Shown here in pieces: positions 42,570 to 52,300 of a stretch of DNA of 64,000 nucleotides (position 1 is the first letter of the stretch; the number at the start of each line of letters is the position of its first letter). The position numbers and the translations under genes are program-made. Where the stretch lies: positions 2,730,855 through 2,794,854 of the forward strand of contig NZ_CP132480.1 in the NCBI RefSeq assembly GCF_030770395.1, given 5' to 3'. The DNA is from Telluria beijingensis. Its GTDB lineage: Bacteria > Pseudomonadota > Gammaproteobacteria > Burkholderiales > Burkholderiaceae_D. The notes below the pieces were generated by a model. It worked only from the letters and a program-made list of their open reading frames with translations. It made no database searches and was not told the DNA's origin.

Positions 42570-45533
42570 ATGCCCGCCCCGTTCAAGAAGATCACCCTGG
42601 AACAATTCGCCGAACTGCTGGCGAAGTTTCCGTTCAAGCGCAAGATCAACGCCGTGCACATGCACCACACCTGGCGTCCGAATCATGCGCAGTATCGCGG
42701 GCATGACTCGATCCTGGCGATGTGGCGCTATCACACGCAGCAGAACGGCTGGTCGGACATCGCCCAGCACCTGACGATCGCGCCGGACGGCGCCATCTGG
42801 CTGGGCCGTGACTGGAACCGCCCGCCAGCCAGCGCCGCCGGCCATAACGGCAATGCGCAGGCCGGCCCGTTCATGTTCGAGATGATCGGCGACTTCGACG
42901 ACGGCAAAGATCCGTTTCAAGGCGCGCAGCGCGACGCTGCCTACGAAGTAATCGCGCGTGTCCAGCACCGCTTCGGGCTCTCTCCGGGGACCCTGCAGCT
43001 GCATAATATGATGTCGTCCAAGACCTGTCCGGGCTCTGGCATCGACTACCAGACGACGCTGAGCGAAGTCACGCAGTGCCATACACGGATCATCGGCAAG
43101 CCGCGCGGCGCGGCGCGTCCTGGCGGCGCGCCCCAGCCCGGGCAGATCATCCTGCGCGACGTCGTCGACGAGTCGATCGAGAGCCTGCAGCGCGCTACAG
43201 TGAACAGCGTCGACCCGTACGACGCCGAACCCTGCCTGCATCGCGATGGCCACCCCGAAGTAGAAGAAGCGCGCGGCGATGGCGCGCGCGGCCTCGGGTA
43301 CACCGCAATAAAAGCCCTGCGCCCGCACGTCGTCAACCTGCGCATGGGCCTGTTTTCGTCGAGCGGGGAATGGACGACCACGATGCAGGACGTCGATGCG
43401 ATCTTCGACACCCACCTGCCTGCCGCCCTGGAGGCCGCAAGGAAAAAGGGCCGCACGCTCAAGCTCATGCTGTATGCCCACGGGGGCCTGAACAGCGAGG
43501 AGAGCGCCCTGGCCAAGACCGCGGAACTGGTCAAGTGGTGGTCCGCGAACGACATCTACCCGATCCACTTCGTCTGGGAGACCGGCCTGGTCGAGACCCT
43601 GGGCCAGATGCTGGAACGGGCCGGCCGCAGCCGCGACCTCGAGGCCCGCAACTTCTTTTCGGACCACGTCAGTGACCCCGTGATCGAAGCCTTCGTGCAC
43701 CGCGCCGGCGGTGTCCAGATCTGGAACGCGATGAAGTGGAGCGCCCAGCAGTCGTCTTCACCCAATGCCGTGGGCGGCGCCGCCATGGCCGACGGCATGA
43801 CGCCGGGCGGGGCCTGGTACGTCGCCGACAGACTGGCCGCTCTGTGCAAGGCGCACCAGGACATCGAGGTCCACGCCTGCGGACATAGCGCCGGTTCGAT
43901 CTTCCACGCCTGGTTCATCCCGTGCGCGCTGCAGCGGGGCGTGCCGAAATTCGACAGCCTGCACCTGATGGCGCCCGCCGTCAGGGTCGACCTGTTCCGC
44001 CAACAGTTGCAGCATCGCATCGGCGCCGGCATGGGCATCGACTCAATGACGATGTACACGATGGAAGACAGGTTCGAAAAAGACGACGATTGCGGCAGGG
44101 TGTACCGCAAATCGCTGCTGTACCTGATCCACTACGGCCTCGAGCCCGAACGGCACGAGCCGATCCTCGGCCTGGAACGCAGCGTGCTCGCCGATGCCGG
44201 CCTGCGGCAGCTGTTCGGTCTCGATGGCGGCCAGGGCGCCGCCACCGTGATCTGGTCCGACAATGGCCTCGAGCGCGGGGACAGCGCCAGCCGCTCCCGG
44301 ACCCATGGCGGCTTCGACGACGATCCTGCCACGATGGGCAGCATCGCCCGCCGCGTGCTCGGCAAGTTCGACACCGGCGCCATCGCCGAGTTGCCGCGCT
44401 CCAGGCAAGCGGCCAATCCCTGGCGCACGCCGGCCGATGTGTGGGCCGACACCCTGGCCGAGCACGGATTCGAACTGCCGAACTTCGCGCTGCCCGACCC
44501 GCCGCCGGCGGTCAATGAATCGCCGTTCGCTGGCGTCTACCCTCCCCAGCCTGCAGTGCAGCCCCTGTGGCAGCCTTCGGCCGCAGGCAACGGCGGCGGC
44601 CGGCGCACCGCACTATGCGTCGGCATCGACGACTACCCCACCGCACCGCTGGCCGGCTGCGTCAACGATGCGCGGGCCTGGGCCGGCGCCCTGGCGCGGC
44701 TGGGCTTCGAGATGCCGCAGCTGCTGCTCGACCACCAGGCGACGCGGGTCGCGATCGTGCGCCACCTGACGGCGCTGGTGGAGCGGAGCGAGGCCGGCGA
44801 CGTGATCGTGTTCCAGTTCGCCGGCCACGGGACGCAGGTGCCCGACCTCGACGGCGATGAACAGGGCGGCGACACGCCGGGCGAAGACGAGGCCTTGTGC
44901 CCGCACGACTACGCGAGCGGCGAGCTGCTGATCGACGACGACATCCGGGCAATCTTCGAGCGGCTGCCGGAATGCGTCAACCTGACCTGCTTCTTCGACT
45001 GCTGTCACTCCGGCACCATCACCCGCTTCGCCTTCGGCAGGCCGGGAGCCGCGAAGCCGGCCGGCACGCGGGCGCGCTTCATTCCCGCCGACCGCAGCCT
45101 GATTGCGAACTTCGTGGGCCGGCGCCGCGCCACGATGACGCGCGGCGCCGCGGTCGGCAGCCTCGATGCCATGCGCGACGTGGTGTTCTCGGCTTGCCTG
45201 TCGAGCGAGCTCGCGCTGGAAAGCGACGGCCACGGCGATTTCACGCGCCACGCCTTGCAAGTCCTTGGCCAGGGCACGGCCGGGATCAGCAATGCGGCCT
45301 TCGCCGATCGCATCACCCAGGCCTTCGGCCCGTCGCCGCGCCAGCATGCCAAGCTGTATAGCAGCGACAATATGCGCGCGGCCGCCCTGCTGCTGCCGAT
45401 ATGCCCTTCGGCCCGGCCCGTTCCGGCCGGCGGACGCGCGCTCACGGCGATGCTCACCGCGCGTGAACGCGCCGAGGTAGCGAGCCAGTATCTGCGCGAG
45501 AGCGCCGATGCCGCCCGGCCGCTGAAGGTCTAG
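42570..45533 (+). CDS. Amidase - alpha/beta hydrolase - caspase-like (C14) fusion protein
   Basis: 987 residues, no signal peptide, good SD (GAAGGAGA) before the ATG. Three enzymatic regions can be read. (1) About 25-165: PGRP/AmpD-type amidase domain with HMHHTW (H33), GWSDIAQHLTIAPDG, H145 and C153-P-G as zinc ligands. (2) About 235-590: alpha/beta hydrolase with AHGGLNSEE (303-306) and nucleophile elbow GHSAGS (S440), possible His579. (3) About 675-905: caspase/metacaspase domain, starting RRTALCVGIDDYP, with FAGHGTQ (H753) and FFDCCHSG (C812), so the His-Cys dyad is intact. The acidic loop DLDGDEQGGDTPGEDEAL between them is metacaspase-like. Base composition is native. The second gene starts 4 bases later. 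I know of no described protein with this architecture. Confidence 0.88.
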   Translation: MPAPFKKITLEQFAELLAKFPFKRKINAVHMHHTWRPNHAQYRGHDSILAMWRYHTQQNGWSDIAQHLTIAPDGAIWLGRDWNRPPASAAGHNGNAQAGPFMFEMIGDFDDGKDPFQGAQRDAAYEVIARVQHRFGLSPGTLQLHNMMSSKTCPGSGIDYQTTLSEVTQCHTRIIGKPRGAARPGGAPQPGQIILRDVVDESIESLQRATVNSVDPYDAEPCLHRDGHPEVEEARGDGARGLGYTAIKALRPHVVNLRMGLFSSSGEWTTTMQDVDAIFDTHLPAALEAARKKGRTLKLMLYAHGGLNSEESALAKTAELVKWWSANDIYPIHFVWETGLVETLGQMLERAGRSRDLEARNFFSDHVSDPVIEAFVHRAGGVQIWNAMKWSAQQSSSPNAVGGAAMADGMTPGGAWYVADRLAALCKAHQDIEVHACGHSAGSIFHAWFIPCALQRGVPKFDSLHLMAPAVRVDLFRQQLQHRIGAGMGIDSMTMYTMEDRFEKDDDCGRVYRKSLLYLIHYGLEPERHEPILGLERSVLADAGLRQLFGLDGGQGAATVIWSDNGLERGDSASRSRTHGGFDDDPATMGSIARRVLGKFDTGAIAELPRSRQAANPWRTPADVWADTLAEHGFELPNFALPDPPPAVNESPFAGVYPPQPAVQPLWQPSAAGNGGGRRTALCVGIDDYPTAPLAGCVNDARAWAGALARLGFEMPQLLLDHQATRVAIVRHLTALVERSEAGDVIVFQFAGHGTQVPDLDGDEQGGDTPGEDEALCPHDYASGELLIDDDIRAIFERLPECVNLTCFFDCCHSGTITRFAFGRPGAAKPAGTRARFIPADRSLIANFVGRRRATMTRGAAVGSLDAMRDVVFSACLSSELALESDGHGDFTRHALQVLGQGTAGISNAAFADRITQAFGPSPRQHAKLYSSDNMRAAALLLPICPSARPVPAGGRALTAMLTARERAEVASQYLRESADAARPLKV

Positions 45534-45537
45534 CACG

Positions 45538-47472
45538 ATGAACGAGGGCGGAATCCAGCCGGCTTCCACCGCGCGCCCCGTCGCCAGCGTGGCGCAATCG
45601 CGCGATGGCGGCGCGGCAGCCGCATTGGGGCTGGCCGCCTCGGCGCAAGCGACCCCGCCACAACGGCGCCATGTGCTGGGGCCGAACATCGCGCGCACGA
45701 TCACGCGCGCCCCGCCCCCGCCGCGCGAGCAACCGCTGTACCGGCCGCTGCGCATCTATACCTCGGATCCCAGCGCGTCGCGGCTCGAAGGCGCGATCAC
45801 TACGGTCAACGTGCCGTACGAACGCCTGGCGCCCGGGCCCGAAGGCCGCCTGTTCAGGGTCGACAGCCACGATCCCAGCACCGGGGAGGATTACGTGCGC
45901 GCCGACCTCGACGCGCCGTATGCGCTGCTGGGCCGGGGCTACGAGCCGGCGCCGTCGGACGTGCGCTTCCACCAGCAGATGGTGTACGCGGTCTGCTCGA
46001 ATGTGTACGCCGCGTTCCGGGTGGCCCTGGGACGCGAGCCGACCTGGGGTTTCGAGCGCGCCCAGGACGCCAACCGGCTCTGGCTGCAGCCCCACGCGTT
46101 TCGCGGGATGAACGCGCACTACGACAAGGTGCAAGGTTCTCTGCGCTTCGGCTACGACAGGGCGCCCGACCTCAAGGGGGCGATCCGGATGCTGCCCGGC
46201 GAATACGTGTTCAGTTGCCTGTCGCACGACGTCATCGCGCATGAAGCCACCCATGCGATCCTCGACGGCATGCGCAGCAATTTCTCGATTCCGAGCGGTC
46301 CCGACGTGGCGGCCTTTCACGAAGCGATCGCCGACCTCGTGGCGATCTTCCAGCGCCTCGGCTACCGCGAGCTGGTGCGCGGCGCCATCTGCCGCGCGCG
46401 CGGCGCGCTGGACCAGGCCTCGTCGCTGGCCGAGCTGGCACGCCAGCTCGGCTACGCCATCGGCCGCCACGGCCCCTTGCGCGATGCGATCGACGCCGAT
46501 CCGCCGCTACGCTACGACGAACAGCTGGAGCCGCATGCGCTGGGCGCGGTACTGGTGGCCGCCGTGTTCGAGGCCTTCCTGGTGGTGTACCGGCGCAAGG
46601 CCGCGCGCTACCTGCGGCTCGCCACCGGCGGCACCGGGGTGCTCCCGGCCGGCGAGATCCCGCCCGACCTGGCCGACATCCTGGCCGACAAGATCAGCGA
46701 GCTGGCCAGCCAGTTCCAGGTGCTGGTCATCCGCGCCATCGACTACTGCCCGCCGGTCGATATCCGGCTGGGCGAATACCTGCGGGCGTTGATCACCGCC
46801 GACCACGACCTGGTGCCCGACGATCCCTGGTGCTACCGCGAAGCCCTGATCGACGCCTTCCTGCGCCGCGAGATCCTGCCGCGCGGCGTGCACAACCTCT
46901 CCGAATCGGCGCTGCTGTGGAACCCGCCCCGGATGCAACACCCGCCGCTGGCCATGCTCAGCTTCGGCGAGCTGCGCTTCGACGGCGATCCCGGCTGCCC
47001 TGCCTGCGACAAGGAGCTGCGGCGCCAGGCCGACGTGCTTGGCGACTACGTCACGCGGCCAGACGTCGCCCATGAATTCGGCCTGCTGCCGCAAGGCGCC
47101 CCCGGCTTCGCGCCGGGCAGCATCGACCTGCCCGCTGTCACCTCGATCCGCACCGCGCGCCGCGTCGGGCCCGATGGCCAGATCGTGTTCGACCTGGTGG
47201 CCGAGGTGGTGCAGGCCTGCCGCAGCCGGACCGCGGACGGCGTCACGGTGCAGACCTATGGCGGCTGCACCGTGATCCTGGCGCCGGACGGCGCCTTCCG
47301 CTACGTGATCTCGAAGTCGCCCCTCGGCGCCGAGCGGCTCGAGCGGCGCATGGCCTACCTGGCGTCCGCCGGGGGGCAGCACTACTGGAAGATCGAGGAC
47401 GGGCAGTATCGCCTGCGCGGCACGTTCTTCAACCTGCTGCACGATGCAGCAGCCGTCTCAAGCCACCAGTGA
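45538..47472 (+). CDS. Putative zinc metallopeptidase (HEXXH, M4/gluzincin-like)
   Basis: 644 residues, no signal peptide. An N-terminal Ala/Pro-rich tail (1-65), then a domain with SHDVIAHEATHAILDGM (HEATH at 235-239) and the third zinc ligand in HEAIADLV (E262), which mirrors the thermolysin-type NEAISD motif. The C-terminal third (about 480-640) has no recognised domain and includes a CPAC pair (PGCPACDKE). Its start lies 4 bases after the caspase-fusion stop, so the two are one operon and probably one system. Its end overlaps the recD stop by 15 bases on the other strand. Catalysis is predicted from motifs only. Confidence 0.8.
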   Translation: MNEGGIQPASTARPVASVAQSRDGGAAAALGLAASAQATPPQRRHVLGPNIARTITRAPPPPREQPLYRPLRIYTSDPSASRLEGAITTVNVPYERLAPGPEGRLFRVDSHDPSTGEDYVRADLDAPYALLGRGYEPAPSDVRFHQQMVYAVCSNVYAAFRVALGREPTWGFERAQDANRLWLQPHAFRGMNAHYDKVQGSLRFGYDRAPDLKGAIRMLPGEYVFSCLSHDVIAHEATHAILDGMRSNFSIPSGPDVAAFHEAIADLVAIFQRLGYRELVRGAICRARGALDQASSLAELARQLGYAIGRHGPLRDAIDADPPLRYDEQLEPHALGAVLVAAVFEAFLVVYRRKAARYLRLATGGTGVLPAGEIPPDLADILADKISELASQFQVLVIRAIDYCPPVDIRLGEYLRALITADHDLVPDDPWCYREALIDAFLRREILPRGVHNLSESALLWNPPRMQHPPLAMLSFGELRFDGDPGCPACDKELRRQADVLGDYVTRPDVAHEFGLLPQGAPGFAPGSIDLPAVTSIRTARRVGPDGQIVFDLVAEVVQACRSRTADGVTVQTYGGCTVILAPDGAFRYVISKSPLGAERLERRMAYLASAGGQHYWKIEDGQYRLRGTFFNLLHDAAAVSSHQ

Positions 47473-49386
47473 GCGCAAGCCGCTGGTGCGATAGGTTCGC
47501 CGCGCGATCGCCTCGCGCAGCACGTCGCCGTTCGGCGTCACCAGCGTGAATTCCTTGCTGGCGCGCGTGATGCCGGTGTAGACCAGTTCGCGCGTGAGCA
47601 CCGCATTGCCCTCGCGCGGCAGCGCCAGCACCGTGTGGCGGAACTCCGAACCCTGCGATTTGTGGACCGTCATCGCGAACGCCGTCTCCACATTGCGCAG
47701 GCGCGAGGCCAGCACGCTGCGCACGGCGTCTCCTTCCAGGAAGTACACGCGCGGCGCGCCGGGACGCGCCGGATCGGGCAGCGCGATGCCGATGTCGCCG
47801 TTGAACACGCCGGTCGCGTAATCGTTGCGGGTCACCATCACCGGCCGTCCCACATACCACTCGGCGCCGTGGCGCAGCAGGCCCTGCGCCGCCAGCCGCT
47901 TCTCGATCGCCTCGTTCAGGCCCGTCACGCCCCACTCGCCGTCCCGCACCGCGCACAGGATGCGGAAGGTCTCGAAGCTGCGCAGCACCCTTCTCACCCA
48001 GTCTTCATGGTCGCCGCCCTGCGCGCCGGCGCGCAGCAGTTCCAGGTAGGGCGCATAGCCGGCCTGCGCCAGCTGCAGGACCTGCGCCTGCTGCGCGTGC
48101 TCCATCCAGTGCACGTCGCCGCCGCCGGCGCGCAGGATGTCTTCCACGCGCGCCTCGTCGCCGGCATTCACCGCCAGCGCCAGCTGGCCAATCGGCCCGC
48201 CGAAGCGGCGGCTGCGGCGCAGCATCACGGTCTGCTGGGCCAATGCGCCGCCGTCGGCGCGGTAGGCCGCGGGAATCGTCTCGCCGCTGGCCCGTTCGAC
48301 ATAGGCCACCGTCGCCGCGTCGTAGCGACCTTCGTGGGCGTCGTGGCACAGGTCGCCCAGCACGGCGCCCGCCTCCACCGACGCCAGTTGATCCTTGTCG
48401 CCCAGCAGGATCAGGGTGGCGGTAGGCGGCAGTGCGTCGAGCAGGCTGGCCATCATCTCCAGGTGCACCATCGAGGCTTCGTCGACGATCAGCACGTCGA
48501 CCTCGAGCGGGTTGCCGCGGTGGTGGCGGAAGGCGCGGGTGTCGGGCCGGGCGCCGAGCAGGCTGTGCAGGGTGCGGGCCGCGCCCATGCGCGCCGTCAG
48601 CTCGCGCAGCGGCAGCGCGGCGCCGACCCGGTCGGCCAGCTCGCCCAAAGCCTTGTCGATCGACTGCTTCAGGCGCGCGGCGGCCTTGCCGGTCGGTGCG
48701 GCCAGGGCCACGCGCCGCTGCCCGGCATCGGGCGCGATCGCGAACAGCAGCGCCAGCAGGCGCGCCACGGTGTACGTCTTGCCGGTGCCGGGGCCGCCGG
48801 TGATGATCGCCAGCGAACCGCGCACCGCGGCCGCGCAGGCCAGCTTCTGCCAGTCCGGGCCGTCCGCATCGGGCTGGGCATCGAACAGGCGATCGAGCCA
48901 GCCGCGCACCAGCGCCTCGTCCACCGCATGCACGCTGGCGGCGCGCGAGCGCACGTTGTCCGCCACGTGCGTCTCGTCGCGCCAGTAGCGGCGCAGGTAG
49001 AGCCGCTCGCCGTCGAGCACCAGGGGCTGGTCGTAGTCGAATTCCTCGCGATCCCACACCTGCTCGCAGCCGGCCAGCAGCTTGCGCCAGCCTGTTGCCC
49101 CCTTTGGCAGCGGCGCGGCGGCGGCCGCCAGTTGCGCCCACTGTTCCTCGCTCCAGCCCAGCAGCGCGGCCGGGCCGGCGGCCAGGTCGGACAGCTGCAG
49201 GCAGCTGTGGCCATGGCCTTCGAGTTCGGACAGCACTGCCGCCGCCAGCACCAGCGGCGCCGGCGCGGCGCCCAGCTGGGCGATGAAGCGCGCGAAGGCG
49301 CCGGAGAGGCGGCGCAGCTCGCCCTCCTCGCTCAAGCGCCCGATTTCGCCCCACAAGAGATCGATATTCGCGTCAACCTTCGGCAT
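47458..49386 (-). CDS. recD: RecBCD subunit RecD (5'-3' helicase)
   Basis: 642 residues from MPKVDANIDLLWGEIG; longer frames upstream lie inside recB. Walker A GGPGTGKT at 197-204, Walker B VLIVDEASMV, and C-terminal SF1B motifs MTVHKSQGSEF and LVYTGITRA. Fast motor of the RecBCD double-strand-break repair nuclease. Starts 14 bases inside the end of recB, so translation is coupled. Confidence 0.96.
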   Translation of the reverse strand: MPKVDANIDLLWGEIGRLSEEGELRRLSGAFARFIAQLGAAPAPLVLAAAVLSELEGHGHSCLQLSDLAAGPAALLGWSEEQWAQLAAAAAPLPKGATGWRKLLAGCEQVWDREEFDYDQPLVLDGERLYLRRYWRDETHVADNVRSRAASVHAVDEALVRGWLDRLFDAQPDADGPDWQKLACAAAVRGSLAIITGGPGTGKTYTVARLLALLFAIAPDAGQRRVALAAPTGKAAARLKQSIDKALGELADRVGAALPLRELTARMGAARTLHSLLGARPDTRAFRHHRGNPLEVDVLIVDEASMVHLEMMASLLDALPPTATLILLGDKDQLASVEAGAVLGDLCHDAHEGRYDAATVAYVERASGETIPAAYRADGGALAQQTVMLRRSRRFGGPIGQLALAVNAGDEARVEDILRAGGGDVHWMEHAQQAQVLQLAQAGYAPYLELLRAGAQGGDHEDWVRRVLRSFETFRILCAVRDGEWGVTGLNEAIEKRLAAQGLLRHGAEWYVGRPVMVTRNDYATGVFNGDIGIALPDPARPGAPRVYFLEGDAVRSVLASRLRNVETAFAMTVHKSQGSEFRHTVLALPREGNAVLTRELVYTGITRASKEFTLVTPNGDVLREAIARRTYRTSGLRSLVA

Positions 49387-52300
49387 GCTCTTCCTTGTCC
49401 AGCAATCGTTCCAGTTCGTCCAGCAGTTCCAGGTCGGGCGCCAGCACGCAGCAGCCGCGCGTGTCCGGGTTGGCGATCCCGCGCAGGAACATGAAGACCG
49501 CCCCGCCCAGCTGGTATTCGGGCTCGTAGGCCTCGCCCAGGCGCGCGCGCAGCAGGCGGTGCAGGGCCAGCAGATAGATGCTGCCCTGGATCTCGTAGCG
49601 GTGCTCGGCCATCCCCGCCTCCATCGCGGCGCGGGTATAGGCCGCATCGTTGGGCCCCAGCGCGTTCGACTTGTAGTCGAGCACCCAGTAGCGGCCCTCG
49701 TGTTCGAACACCAGGTCGGCGAAGCCCTTCAACATCCCATGCAACTCACGCTCGGGCAGCCGCGGACGCTCGATCCCGCCCAGCAGGCGACTGCTGCACA
49801 GATCGTCCAGCCGCTTCAGGTCCAGGTGCTGGCTGGGGAACCAGAATTCCATCTCGGACAGGACGCCTTCCAGATCGCGCAGGGCGGCATTCAGGGGCGG
49901 CAGCGGCGTGTCGACGATCGCGCGCAGCCAGGCCAGCGTATCGGCCAGGTGGTTATCCCATCCCTTGCGCGTGATATCCCTGACCACACGCGCTTCGCCA
50001 TCCGGCTTGTCGAGGCAGTCGAAACCGTCGCGCGCCAGCCCTTCGAGCAGCTCGTGCATGAAGTTGCCGGGCTTCGAGCCGCGCGGGAAGCGGTGCCACG
50101 GCGCGTCCTCGATGCGCGGCGGCGTCGCCACTTGCGGCGCTTCCTCGAGCAGGGTCTGGGCCGAGGCCCGCATCGGGACCGGGGTCGACGAAGCCACCGT
50201 ATGGCGGGTGATCGAGGTGAACGAGCCGACCGACCAGTCGCGCTCGAACTCGGCGTCATACACGCGCGGCGCGTCGAGTTCGGGCTGGACGTCATGGCGC
50301 GACAGCAGCGTGACGCCGTCATCCGGCTCCAGCTCGTGCACCACGATGGCCTCGAGGTCGCCGCGCAGCACGCCGGCATGGGCGTGCAATTCGGCCGACG
50401 TCATGCGTTCGCCGCCGCGCAGCAGGTAACCGAGCGCGGACAGGTGCAGCGAATTGCCCTTCTCGCGGGTGAACGTCACGCCGGCCGCGCCCAGCCACAT
50501 GAAGTGGCGCGCCCGGGTCAGCGCCACGTACAGCAGGCGCAGGTCTTCTTCCAGGCGCGCGCGGTCGACCGCTTCCAGCGACGCCTCGGTGCGCGCGAAG
50601 TCCAGGCGGCGCGCGCCATCGGCGTCGGCGTAGTGGAAATAGGGATCGCGGCGTTTGGTCGGGCGCAGGCTCACGCCGAACGGCAGGTAGACCAGCGGAT
50701 ACTCCAGGCCCTTCGACTTGTACACCGTGACCACCTTGACCAGCTGGGCGTCGCTCTCCAGGCGCAGCACGCGCTCGTCGTCGCCGTCGCCACCGGATTC
50801 GATCTGTTCCGCGAACCAGCGCACCAGGGCCTGCTCGCCTTCGAGCTGGCCGCTCGCCTCCTGCAGCAGCTCGGCCAGGTGCAGCAGGTTGGTCAGGCTG
50901 CGCTCTCCGCCCGGCGCGCGCAGCAGGCGCGCCGGCAGTTCCAGCAGGTGGATGAAGCGGCGCAGCATCGCCAGCACGCCCTGGCGCTGCCAGACCACGT
51001 GCAGGCCCTTGAGCTGCTCGATCCGCTGCTCCCACTCCACCTCATCAAGCGCCAGGCGCGCCAGCGCTGCCAGTTCCAGGCCGGCCGAGCCGGTGGCGAA
51101 GGCGGCCCGCGCCAGCGCGCCGTCGAGGGGCGTGGCCACCGCCTGCAGCCAGCGCAGCACGTCGCGCGCTTCGTCGCTCTGCAGCACCGAATCCTTGTCG
51201 GACAGGTAGACGCTCGGCACCTTGCGTCGCGCCAGCGCCTTGCGCACCGCGCTCGCCTCGTCGCCGGTGCGCACCAGGATCGCGATGTCGGCCGGTTTCA
51301 GGCGCTCGAAACTGACCTGGCCGTCCTGCTCGTCCTCGAAGCCGACCCGCTCGTCGTTCAGCAAGCGCACAATATGCTCGGCGCAGTGGCGGGCGAAGAA
51401 GCCGCGGTACTCGTCGACGCCCAGGTCTTGCTGGCTGTTCAGGCACATGGCCAGCGCCTGGTAGGGTTCGGCCACCCCGACCAGCCGGCGCCGGTGGTCG
51501 TTGGCCTTGACCGGTTCGAACGGCAGCGGATTGACGTCGCCGTCGCGGAAGCGGAAGGCGCCCGCCGCATGGCCGGGATGCACCTGGCTCTCCTCGGCGA
51601 ACGCGAACACGCGGTTGACCGCGGCCACCAGCGCGCGGGTCGAGCGGTAGTTGGTGCCGAGCTTGTAGTGGCGGCCGGTGGTGGCCCGGCGCGCCGCCAG
51701 GTAGCTGTGGATGTCGGCGCCGCGGAAACCATAGATCGACTGCTTCGGGTCGCCGATCAGGAACAGGCCCTGCTGCGGATCGTTGTCTTCGACCCGGTAC
51801 AGCAGGTCGAAGATGCGGTACTGGTCGGGCGAGGTGTCCTGGAATTCGTCGACCAGCGCCACCGGGTACTGGCCGACGATGCGCTGGCGCAGCGCCGCGC
51901 CGTTCTCGCCTTCGAGCGCCGTCTTGAGCCGCTGCAGCATGTCGGCGAAGCCGAACTGGCGGCTGCGGCGCTTGAGCTCCTGCATGCGCTGGCCGATGTG
52001 GAAGGCGGCATGGGCCAGCATCGCGTGCGGCACCAGCACCAGCGCATCGAGGTCGCGCCGCAACTGTTCGGTGCCCGCAAAGCAGTCCAGGTCTTGCGGA
52101 TCGTAGCCGTTCTTGCAGGCTTCACGGATGCCGGCCGGGGTCAGCCGGGTCCAGCCAGTCTTGAGGTCGGGTTCCAGCAGCGCGTGGTCGTCGACCCAGG
52201 CCTGCAGGTTGGCCAGCCAGCCGCCGACGTTCCCTTCGGCCAGCTTCCTGCCATCGATGCGCTTGACCGCTTGCGCGCGCTCGTTGGCGATCCAGCGCTG

